Assembly: GCA_020442965.1 (NCBI GenBank)
Contig: JAGRJB010000104.1
Coordinates: forward strand, 1 to 5,694
Direction of reading: 5' to 3'
Length of the DNA stretch: 5,694 bases
From: Pseudomonadales bacterium
Lineage (GTDB): Bacteria > Pseudomonadota > Gammaproteobacteria > Steroidobacterales > Steroidobacteraceae
The notes beneath the pieces are model-generated. The model had not been told where the DNA came from and did not search any database. It saw only the letters and a program-made list of their open reading frames with translations. Positions 1 to 5,694 of the stretch are shown here, one piece after another. Positions within the stretch are counted from its first letter, which is position 1, and each line of letters starts with the position of its first letter. The position numbers were made by a program, and so were the translations under genes.

Positions 1-121
1 GCAGCCCGACCGCCACCGCGCCGACGGCGAAACCGACAAAGATGAAGCCGGGCGCGAACAGCTCGAGGATCGCCAGCACCAGCCCGGCCGCGACCCAGGC
101 CCACCAGATCTCCCAGATCAT
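1..121 (-). CDS. NfeD family membrane protein, N-terminal 40 residues (3' end outside window)
   Basis: The minus strand reads M-I-W-E-I-W-W-A-W from base 121, then the hydrophobic run LAILELFAPGFIF and a Gly/Ala/Val-rich stretch up to the window edge. A Trp-rich start, a first membrane helix carrying a Glu (ILELFAPGF) and a second helix straight after are typical of short NfeD-family proteins. These have a few transmembrane helices followed by a small OB-fold domain. NfeD proteins are usually encoded next to an SPFH/slipin (stomatin, QmcA-like) gene and are thought to act with it in membrane microdomain organisation; the biochemical role is unsettled. The ATG overlaps the stop of the upstream gene as ATGA, and AAGGGG lies 8 bases before it, so translational coupling is likely. 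The partner encoded here is a GGDEF-EAL protein rather than a slipin, which is unusual. The family call rests on 40 residues only. Confidence 0.8.
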   Translation of the reverse strand, partial: MIWEIWWAWVAAGLVLAILELFAPGFIFVGFAVGAVAVGL

Positions 122-186
122 TTCGGTTTCCCCTTCAAGAGCCCGAAGGCATCGGCAAAGGCGTCAAGCGCATTGGCGGGCAGCAG
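118..186 (-). pseudogene. Non-EAL tail fused to the GGDEF-EAL gene, possible 3' remnant of an SPFH/slipin gene
   Basis: Residues 1175-1196 of the large gene (LLPANALDAFADAF, then a Lys/Gly-rich end) have no counterpart in EAL domains, where AEFVE or AEGVE should follow the preceding GKQTV. A valine/leucine-proline strand followed by a short Ala/Phe/Leu helix and a basic end is how SPFH/slipin proteins commonly finish (compare the VVLMPLEASSL-type tails of QmcA relatives). The next gene is nfeD-like, the normal neighbour of slipin genes, and it keeps an ATGA overlap and a Shine-Dalgarno placed inside this tail. I infer that the tail and nfeD arrived as one block from a slipin-nfeD operon whose front was lost. 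The junction may lie anywhere in about 186-205, because GKQTV fits both families. The slipin assignment comes from pattern memory, not an alignment. Confidence 0.45.
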
Positions 187-3100
187 CACGGTCTGTTTGC
201 CCGCGCCCTCGCCCACCTTGGCGATCGCCTCGACCATGCTTCGATCCACACTGTCACGCTCGATCTGCGCGATGAACTGGCCGTCGATCTTGAGGAAATC
301 AACCGGCAGCGTTTTCAGGTACATGAATGATGACAAACCGCTGCCGAAGTCGTCCAGTGCGAAGCGGCAGCCACGCGCCTTCAACTCGCGCATGAAGTAC
401 ACGGCGTTCGCCAGACTCGATACGGCCGCGGTCTCGGTAATTTCGAAGCACAAGCCGCCAGCGATTCGTTCATCGGCAAGACGCCCAACGATGAATTCGA
501 GAAAGTCCTCGTTGCTGAGCGACGTCCCCGAGAGATTGACCGCGAGCATCGGCAGGCTCTGATTGCGGTCGAGCCGACCTTGCAGAAGTTCGATCGCGCG
601 TGCGACCACCCAGCCGTCGACCATCGACATGATGTTGTAGCGCTCGGCCGCAGGAATGAACTCGTTCGGCATGACGATCGTGCCCGACTCGTCGCACAAC
701 CGGACCGTGAGCTCGTGATAATTGGCGATCGGGCTAACAGACGCGAGCGCGACGATTTCCTGCGAGAACAACCGCAGCCTGTTATCTTCGACGCTGCGGG
801 TAATTCGCGACACCCATTGCATTTCACGATGACGATTGGAACCCGCATCGCTCTCGTAAACGTGCACCCGGTTGCGGCCGCCATCCTTGGCCGCATAACA
901 AGCGACATCGGCGGCACTGAGTGCCGCGGCCGCGCTGACCGTTTGATCATTGATCTGCACGACGCCGATGCTGGCGCCGACCGACAACTTGGTGTCGGCC
1001 CAGCTGAATCGATAGCCGTGGATCGCCTCGCGGACATTCTCGGCCACCTTCTCGGCCTGCTCGATCGAGCAGTTCTCGAGCAACACGCCAAACTCGTCGC
1101 CCCCTAAACGGGCGATCGTATCCGCGGCGCGCACACGCGTTTGCAGTACGCTGGTGATGTCGCGTAGCAAGCGATCGCCGGCGCTGTGTCCACAGGTGTC
1201 GTTGATCAATTTGAATTGATCCAGATCGACATACAGCAGCGCAAACTCCGCTTTGCAGCGCTGCGCCGTCGCTACAGCCATCTCGAGCCGCAAGTCGAAC
1301 TCGCGCCGGTTGATGAGCCCTGTGAGCGCATCGTGGCTCGCCTGATAAGACAGCGCGCGCTTCAAGCGCCGCTCGTGGGTAACATCGCTGAAAACGATCA
1401 CGCTGCCCGTGATCTTGCCGTCACGGTTGCGAATCGGTGTGGCGGAGTCCTGGATCGCCACATCCTGCCCGTGCCGGTTGACGAGCACGCGCGCATCCGA
1501 CGGTTCGGTCGCCTCACCATCGGTCAGGACGCGTCGTAACAACCCGCCGAGCGGTTCGCGAGTGGATTCGTCCACCAGTACCAGCACTTCCTCGACCGCT
1601 CTACCGCGCGCCACGCCGAGTGTCCAGCCGGTCAGTCGCTCAGCCACTGGATTGAGATAATCGACGCAGCCTTCCGCATCCGTGGAGATGACGGCATCGC
1701 CGATCGACTGCAGGGTCACCTGGGCACGATCGCGCTCGGCAAAAACTGCCTGTTCGGCGAGCTTGCGCTCCGTGATATCGGCAAGTGTCCCCTCCAGCGA
1801 GACGATCGCGCCGCTCGCGTCATGGATAGCGCGGATACTGGCCAGGGCGAACACCTGACACCCGTCACGCCGTCGCAGCGCGACCTCGCGCGCGCGCACC
1901 GAACCATGCTCCAGGAGTTCATGCACAAGCTGACGTCGATCGTTCGCCTTCCAATAGAGCATCGCCACGCTCGGCAAGGCGTACAACTCCTGGGGCGAAT
2001 CGTAGCCAAGCATGCGCACCAGCGCATCATTCACCGAAGTCACCTGGCCGTCGTGCGTCGTCTGAAAGACACCCTCCATGACGGTTTCGAACAGCCCGCG
2101 AAAGCGTGCTTCGGACTTGCGCAGGGCCTCTTCGGCGACACTACGCTCGACCGCAATGCCGGCCAACCGCGCAGCGTGAGCCTGCAACTCACTCTCCGCC
2201 GCATCCGGCGAGCCCGTCGACGGTGAGCAAATGGCAATCGATCCGAGCAACTTGCCACCCGCGTCCTTGATCGGCACCGACCACATCGCCCGGATGCCAG
2301 CCTCTAACAAGATATCGCGGCGCTCGGTGCTGTACGGATCGGTTGCAATGTCAGCCGCGACTACCGCCCGACCGAGATACAGGGCCGCCGCGCAGGTACC
2401 GCGGCGCAAGTCGATGGCGCTGTCATCGAGTACGGCGCGCAATCTCGGCGGCAATGACGCCGCCACCATTAGACGTAAGCTGGATCGGTCTGGCGAGAGC
2501 AAGCTGATCGCGCAGCGATAGCGCGGATAGACCGACTCAATCAGGTGCGCGATCGACTGCAGCGCCTGCTCGAGTGGCGAGTGGCTGGCGAGACATTCGA
2601 ATACCGCACGTTCGCCGTGGGTAATAAGCTCCTGACGCTTGCGACTCCGGATATCCGTGATGCTCGCACGCAGCAGTCTGCCTTGCGAACTCGGTAGCTG
2701 TACGAGTCGCACCTCGCACAGCACTTCCTGTCCGCTCGCATGGCGGTGCAACCACTCGAGTGTCTGCGGTTCGCCCGCCATGGCGCGATCGACATAGCCT
2801 CGTACCGGTCCGACCGTCGGCAGACCATCGTTCTGGAAATCGGCGCTGATATCCTCCGGGCTCATCGACAAGAGCGCATCGCGCGCATACCCGAAGAAAC
2901 TTGTCGCATTCTCGTTGGCGTCGACAAAGCGATTGGCGTCGACGTCGAGGACCAGAATCGCTTCGGGTGCATTGTCGACCAACGTACGAAAACGCGCTTC
3001 ACTCTCGCGTAGCTGGCGTTCACTATTCAATCGTTCCGACACGTCTCGCAGGCATACGACATACACCTGCGCTCGCCCGGTACGCGCGCTACTGACCGCG

Positions 3101-3708
3101 ATCTCCGCGGTGAACCGTCCGCCATCTTTGCGACGCGCAATGAGTTCGTCGCTCGGCATGCCGGCGCCGCTGGAATCGCACGCGGCGGCCAGCGTCGCCA
3201 AACCCTCGGCGACCGTGCCTCCGATCGCGATCTCCGGTAACAACAATTCGAGTCCGCGCCCGAAAATTTCCGAGGACGCATATCCAAAGATCCGCTCGGC
3301 CATCGGATTGACCGTCTCGATCGCGCCTTCCGCACCGACCGTAATGACGACGTCCTTGATGTGATCGAGAATGACCCGCAGATGCTCGAGCCCGCCGACA
3401 CCATGATCCGATCCCAGGACGCGCGCCTCGTCCGACATGAGCTGCATCGAACGCACCATACCGCGGCGCTCGTCGTCGAAGCGTTCATAACAACTACTAA
3501 CAACCTGCAAGAGCGCACGTACGTCGATCCGATCGCTGCGGGACGCGCTGCGCAGCGTGCGTAACTGCTGCTTCAAGGTCGCGTGCAAACGACGCAGGGA
3601 AAAGCCAGCCGGGATCGTGTCGTCCGCGACAAACGTCGACTGGGTATTCGGGTCCGGTTCCCGAACCGCGTGAATGTCGATTGGAGCCTGCGCCCCGGTG
3701 TTTGACAT
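118..3708 (-). CDS. Multi-PAS/GAF sensory GGDEF-EAL protein, likely diguanylate cyclase with a truncated EAL domain
   Basis: This 1196-residue cytoplasmic c-di-GMP protein has no signal peptide or membrane helix. Order: helical N-terminus (about 35-105), PAS1 (107-228, NPMAERIFGY), PAS2 (236-357, DANENATSFFGY), GAF (367-522, with ADIATDP and GIRAMWSVPI), PAS3 (532-650), PAS4 (658-782, NPVAERLTGW), GGDEF (785-950) and EAL (from about 965). Several PAS units end in the usual D-[IV]-[ST]-x-R-type linker to the next domain. The cyclase half looks active: GGDEF at 869-873, metal ligand D828, guanine contacts N836 and D845, and the RxxD inhibitory site R860-D863 five residues before GGDEF. EAL residues present are Q983, E999 (HEL in place of EAL), N1058, E1089, D1119-D1120, K1140 and D1142. 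Homology stops near residue 1174; the AE(F/G)VE glutamate and the QGY segment are missing, and 22 unrelated residues follow. Phosphodiesterase activity is therefore unlikely. The start is ATG at 3708, with an in-frame TAG five codons upstream and only a weak AGG ten bases before it. The ligands of the sensor domains cannot be read from sequence. Confidence 0.93.
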   Translation of the reverse strand: MSNTGAQAPIDIHAVREPDPNTQSTFVADDTIPAGFSLRRLHATLKQQLRTLRSASRSDRIDVRALLQVVSSCYERFDDERRGMVRSMQLMSDEARVLGSDHGVGGLEHLRVILDHIKDVVITVGAEGAIETVNPMAERIFGYASSEIFGRGLELLLPEIAIGGTVAEGLATLAAACDSSGAGMPSDELIARRKDGGRFTAEIAVSSARTGRAQVYVVCLRDVSERLNSERQLRESEARFRTLVDNAPEAILVLDVDANRFVDANENATSFFGYARDALLSMSPEDISADFQNDGLPTVGPVRGYVDRAMAGEPQTLEWLHRHASGQEVLCEVRLVQLPSSQGRLLRASITDIRSRKRQELITHGERAVFECLASHSPLEQALQSIAHLIESVYPRYRCAISLLSPDRSSLRLMVAASLPPRLRAVLDDSAIDLRRGTCAAALYLGRAVVAADIATDPYSTERRDILLEAGIRAMWSVPIKDAGGKLLGSIAICSPSTGSPDAAESELQAHAARLAGIAVERSVAEEALRKSEARFRGLFETVMEGVFQTTHDGQVTSVNDALVRMLGYDSPQELYALPSVAMLYWKANDRRQLVHELLEHGSVRAREVALRRRDGCQVFALASIRAIHDASGAIVSLEGTLADITERKLAEQAVFAERDRAQVTLQSIGDAVISTDAEGCVDYLNPVAERLTGWTLGVARGRAVEEVLVLVDESTREPLGGLLRRVLTDGEATEPSDARVLVNRHGQDVAIQDSATPIRNRDGKITGSVIVFSDVTHERRLKRALSYQASHDALTGLINRREFDLRLEMAVATAQRCKAEFALLYVDLDQFKLINDTCGHSAGDRLLRDITSVLQTRVRAADTIARLGGDEFGVLLENCSIEQAEKVAENVREAIHGYRFSWADTKLSVGASIGVVQINDQTVSAAAALSAADVACYAAKDGGRNRVHVYESDAGSNRHREMQWVSRITRSVEDNRLRLFSQEIVALASVSPIANYHELTVRLCDESGTIVMPNEFIPAAERYNIMSMVDGWVVARAIELLQGRLDRNQSLPMLAVNLSGTSLSNEDFLEFIVGRLADERIAGGLCFEITETAAVSSLANAVYFMRELKARGCRFALDDFGSGLSSFMYLKTLPVDFLKIDGQFIAQIERDSVDRSMVEAIAKVGEGAGKQTVLLPANALDAFADAFGLLKGKPK
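130..135 (-). promoter_or_regulatory. Ribosome binding site of the nfeD-like gene
   Basis: The minus strand reads AAGGGG, then 8 bases, then ATG at 121. The site lies inside the last codons of the GGDEF-EAL gene. With the ATGA stop/start overlap at 118-121 it supports the chosen NfeD start and coupled translation. Confidence 0.6.
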
Positions 3709-3796
3709 AAGAATGCGACCTAATGCAAGCCCGCATCATAGGGCTCGATCGCGGGTTCGCGCGTGACCGGGCTCCCGATTTCCATCGCGCGCCGCC
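3709..3796 (-). promoter_or_regulatory. Spacer upstream of the GGDEF-EAL gene, weak promoter candidate
   Basis: This is the only room for a dedicated promoter of the GGDEF-EAL gene. On the minus strand TATGAT (bases 3740-3735) matches a sigma-70 -10 box at five of six positions and lies 26 bases before the start codon. The hexamer 17 bases further upstream is CGCGCG, which is not a -35 box. A promoter with a poor -35 or needing an activator is possible, as is read-through from the lipoprotein operon. The Shine-Dalgarno is also poor (AGG, ten bases from ATG), so expression may be low. I see no other operator or riboswitch-like structure here. Confidence 0.2.
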
Positions 3797-3828
3797 GCTC
3801 GCAGCCGGGGTCACCCCCGCGGGCGAGC
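3797..3828 (-). terminator. GC-rich two-step hairpin after the lipoprotein stop, possible terminator
   Basis: Starting one base after the lipoprotein stop, the minus strand has a 6-bp outer stem, GCTCGC (3828-3823) with GCGAGC (3802-3797), and a 5-bp inner stem, CGGGG (3819-3815) with CCCCG (3810-3806). The inner stem is closed by the GNRA-type tetraloop GTGA, with a 3x3 internal loop between the stems. No T-run follows on the minus strand, so it is not a classical intrinsic terminator. It may be a weak terminator, a 3'-end stabiliser of the protease-lipoprotein mRNA, or chance in GC-rich DNA. Confidence 0.4.
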
Positions 3829-3829
3829 T

Positions 3830-4432
3830 CTAGTGCGGTGTTTCGACGGCCGGTAGCGATTGGATCGACTGGCCCGTCGCGTCCTTCGCCGCACTCGTCG
3901 TCTTGTTCATCGCAGCATCGGGCACACCGACGATCAGCGGCATCGCGAACGAGCGGGACATGTTGGCATCCCCTTCTTCCGTGACCGCCACGGCCGACAA
4001 CGTGAATACGCCCTCACTGCGCGGCACTACCGTCACGACGTGCCGGATGATCGCGCCCACCTTCGGCTTGTCGAGCGGGCCCAATTCGCCGTTCGACGTC
4101 ACGGTCAAACCGTCATTGCCCTGAAACACAACGTGCAGCCGCGCGACGGCGCTGAGCGGCACCACCGCTACCTTGATCTCGAGTGGCTCACCGAGCCGCG
4201 GCTTGGTGGTCACATCGAAGCGGACATCGATCGGGGCGCCAGGCTTGCCAGCGGCTACCGCCGCCACCATGTTCTCGGTTTGCGTGGCCGCCTCGCGCCG
4301 CACCTTGGCCACCTGCGCGCTGTCCGGCCCCGGAACCGTCGCTGCCGGATCCGGCGAATCACCACAACCGACGAGTACGAGCGCGGCAACCGCCGCGAGT
4401 GCGAACTCTGCAAACCGTAGCCTGCCCATCAT
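3830..4432 (-). CDS. Putative lipoprotein with an Ig-like beta domain, function unknown
   Basis: This encodes a 200-residue precursor. The N-terminus is MMGRLRF, then a hydrophobic run and the lipobox LVGC with Cys23 as the predicted lipidated residue (signal peptidase II site). Residue +2 is Gly, not Asp, which by the E. coli Lol rule predicts the outer membrane. A short helical stretch (about 38-62) leads to a beta-rich domain (about 67-170) with strands such as GEPLEIKVAVVP, ARLHVVFQG and GVFTLSAVAV, the look of an immunoglobulin-like or transport-accessory sandwich. The last 30 residues are polar and probably disordered. I do not recognise a named family. The frame stays open to an ATG at 4531, but that extension runs into the protease gene and would bury the signal peptide. 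The start at 4432 has GGAGGAG five bases upstream. It lies 22 bases after the protease stop, so the two are probably co-transcribed. Confidence 0.82.
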   Translation of the reverse strand: MMGRLRFAEFALAAVAALVLVGCGDSPDPAATVPGPDSAQVAKVRREAATQTENMVAAVAAGKPGAPIDVRFDVTTKPRLGEPLEIKVAVVPLSAVARLHVVFQGNDGLTVTSNGELGPLDKPKVGAIIRHVVTVVPRSEGVFTLSAVAVTEEGDANMSRSFAMPLIVGVPDAAMNKTTSAAKDATGQSIQSLPAVETPH

Positions 4433-4437
4433 GCAAA

Positions 4438-4444
4438 CTCCTCC
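4438..4444 (-). promoter_or_regulatory. Strong Shine-Dalgarno of the lipoprotein gene
   Basis: The minus strand reads GGAGGAG, five bases before the ATG at 4432, in the gap after the protease stop (4455). It decides the lipoprotein start and argues against the longer reading from 4531. Confidence 0.8.
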
Positions 4445-4454
4445 AAGCGACACG

Positions 4455-5694
4455 CTAGTTTGCCCGTAGAGCGACATCGATGCACGTGTCGCCGCGTGCA
4501 CCTGCGGACGGATCCACATTTGAGTATTCATAAACCTCGATCAGGTACGTTCCGGGTGCCGCTCCCGTGATCGACACGGCGCTGCTGATGCCCCGATCAT
4601 CGTTCAATCCAACGACCTTGCCGGCGCGGTAGACGATGACGTCAGGATCGGCATCGCGTAACCCCGCCTGACTGGGAGGGCCTTGCACACTCACGCTAAC
4701 ATTGTTGGTAGTCGTCAGATCGAAGCGCAGAAACTGGTACACGCCAACTTTGTTGATCGTGCCATTCGGCGCGATGGTCGAACAGACGCGCTGCGCCCCG
4801 CCTAACGAAATCGATTTGTAAAGGGGCAGATTTCTGAGATCGCCGCCAGCGTTTGTTTCGGCAATGCCGAACGCGTCGCCGCGTTGCAGACCGATCTGCT
4901 GATTGCGCGTCAGCGCAGCTATCGTTGCATCCGCGGCCGGGACACGACCGCGCAATGCATCGACGAATGGGTAAATGGTGGAAAACGCGACGCCGCTGCG
5001 CAACTCGGTGGTCATGACCTCATGAATCGGCGTGAAGCCAAGCGCCACTGTATCGATACCGTCGACCCCATCATCGTAAAAGTCCCAGAGCAGCGATTGG
5101 ATCGAATTCTCGCTGAACCAGCCAATCGACGCCGCAGTCGCACCGGGGTTGCTTTCGAGATCGAACCCGAACGATCGCTGCTGACCCGCGACCACCGCGC
5201 TGTCTCGATAGTTCGAGTCGTTGAGCACCATCGCCGAAAACGCATTGCCCCAGCCTTCGCTGAACGCCAGGCGGAAGTCGAGTCGGTCGCTGAAGCCGTG
5301 TGGCCCACCGACGCTATCGTCGCGCGAAAATGTTTGTTGGTAGTAGTGCCCCCACTCGTGCGCGATCACGTGCTGATCGAATTCATCGGAATCGTCATTA
5401 GCGGAGCCCAGGATGTAAATCCCGGAATCCGGACGATCCGCGCCGGGATTGGCGACCGGTGCGAGGTAAAAGGTGGTGCAGATTACGCCCGTCGCGATCG
5501 ACGTACGATCCGCCTGGCAGTCGCCACCACCGGCTCGATTACCCGGGCTCCAGAACAGGTCCAGCGCGAGAAAGCTCGTGTTGGGGGCGGCAGTCAGCAC
5601 CAGATTATAGGCTCGATAAACCGTGTCGAGAATGGCGAACGGCGCGGCGGCGCGCGGGTTCGTATAACCGGCGCCGGTCCAGCCCGAGGGCGCA
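4455..5694 (-). CDS. Secreted HEXXH zinc metalloprotease with PPC-like C-terminal domain (5' end outside window)
   Basis: The frame is open to the window edge, giving 412 complete codons; the signal peptide and N-terminus are missing. A GTG at 5600 is internal, since the upstream codons (PFAILDTVYRAYN) read as protease sequence. Counting from the codon at 5693, the zinc motif HEWGHYYQ starts at residue 112 (H112, E113, H116). SEGWGNAFSAM follows, with E146 as likely third zinc ligand, a gluzincin arrangement (H-E-x-x-H, about 30 residues, E). SVGGPHGFSDRLDFRLAF between them and GWFSENSIQSLLWDF after them match a group of uncharacterised bacterial secreted peptidases, as I recall them. From about residue 300 to the end lies a beta-sandwich resembling the bacterial pre-peptidase C-terminal (PPC) domain, with DADPDVIVYRAG and a final GTYLIEVYEY strand. 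Cysteines pair plausibly as C59-C72 and C304-C404, fitting an exported protein. Substrate unknown. The downstream lipoprotein is probably in the same operon. Confidence 0.85.
   Translation of the reverse strand, partial: APSGWTGAGYTNPRAAAPFAILDTVYRAYNLVLTAAPNTSFLALDLFWSPGNRAGGGDCQADRTSIATGVICTTFYLAPVANPGADRPDSGIYILGSANDDSDEFDQHVIAHEWGHYYQQTFSRDDSVGGPHGFSDRLDFRLAFSEGWGNAFSAMVLNDSNYRDSAVVAGQQRSFGFDLESNPGATAASIGWFSENSIQSLLWDFYDDGVDGIDTVALGFTPIHEVMTTELRSGVAFSTIYPFVDALRGRVPAADATIAALTRNQQIGLQRGDAFGIAETNAGGDLRNLPLYKSISLGGAQRVCSTIAPNGTINKVGVYQFLRFDLTTTNNVSVSVQGPPSQAGLRDADPDVIVYRAGKVVGLNDDRGISSAVSITGAAPGTYLIEVYEYSNVDPSAGARGDTCIDVALRAN

Noticed and set aside
118..250. A frameshift as the reason for the missing EAL end.
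   Set aside because: Reading the two other minus-strand frames across this stretch gives no AEFVE- or QGY-like sequence, and one hits a stop shortly after.
381..1107. Long open frames within the GGDEF-EAL gene: minus 381-1091 and 470-697, plus 580-1107.
   Set aside because: They are Arg/Ser/His-rich shadows of high-GC coding DNA, with no domain signature, and the main frame is a clear GGDEF-EAL protein.
1186..3564. Other plus- and minus-strand open frames of about 65-165 codons across the sensory half of the large gene.
   Set aside because: Each overlaps well-defined PAS or GAF coding sequence and shows the skewed composition of an off-frame translation.
3860..4469. Plus-strand open frames opposite the lipoprotein gene, the longest 186 codons.
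   Set aside because: The minus-strand frame has a signal peptide, a lipobox and a strong Shine-Dalgarno; the opposite frames are Arg/His/Ala-rich without motifs.
4433..4531. An upstream start at 4531 for the lipoprotein gene.
   Set aside because: It would overlap the protease gene by 77 bases and place 33 residues before the signal peptide; the ATG at 4432 has GGAGGAG at good spacing.
5598..5600. GTG at 5600 as the start of the protease gene.
   Set aside because: The frame continues upstream without a stop to the window edge and reads as plausible protease sequence, so the gene is cut by the window.
1..5694. tRNA, rRNA, CRISPR array, insertion sequence or long direct repeats.
   Set aside because: Nothing of these kinds was seen; coding sequence fills nearly the whole window and the only non-coding gaps are about 120 and 22 bases.

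Overview
The window is GC-rich bacterial DNA, roughly 60-65% GC by eye. All four supportable genes lie on the minus strand. The multi-PAS GGDEF/EAL protein, the lipoprotein with a standard lipobox and the secreted zinc protease with a PPC-like tail all fit an environmental gammaproteobacterium, for example a xanthomonad- or Steroidobacter-like lineage. That placement is inference; nothing here fixes the taxon.

In the direction of transcription (right to left), the window opens inside a secreted HEWGH-type zinc metalloprotease (5694-4455, 5' end outside the window). After a 22-base gap comes a small lipoprotein (4432-3830) with a strong Shine-Dalgarno, so the two are probably one operon making an exported protease and an envelope-anchored partner. 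A GC-rich dyad (3828-3797) follows directly after the lipoprotein stop and may end that unit. A short spacer (3796-3709) then leads to one very large gene (3708-118) for a soluble four-PAS, one-GAF, GGDEF-EAL protein of cyclic-di-GMP signalling. Its stop overlaps by four bases (ATGA) the start of an NfeD-family membrane protein, of which only the first 40 residues lie in the window.

The most notable point is the 3' end of the GGDEF-EAL gene. The GGDEF half has all expected catalytic and inhibitory-site residues. The EAL domain follows its family up to about residue 1174 and then stops, without the AE(F/G)VE glutamate or the QGY segment. The last 22 residues are not EAL-like; they resemble the C-terminal tail of SPFH/slipin (stomatin/QmcA-like) proteins, the usual operon partners of NfeD. 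The simplest reading is an in-frame junction, by natural deletion or by an assembly error, that joined an EAL gene to the 3' end of a slipin-nfeD operon. If real, the product would probably make c-di-GMP but not degrade it, and would be translationally coupled to a membrane protein from a different system.

I saw no tRNA, rRNA, CRISPR array, insertion sequence or attachment site. The hexamer CGATCG is strikingly frequent.
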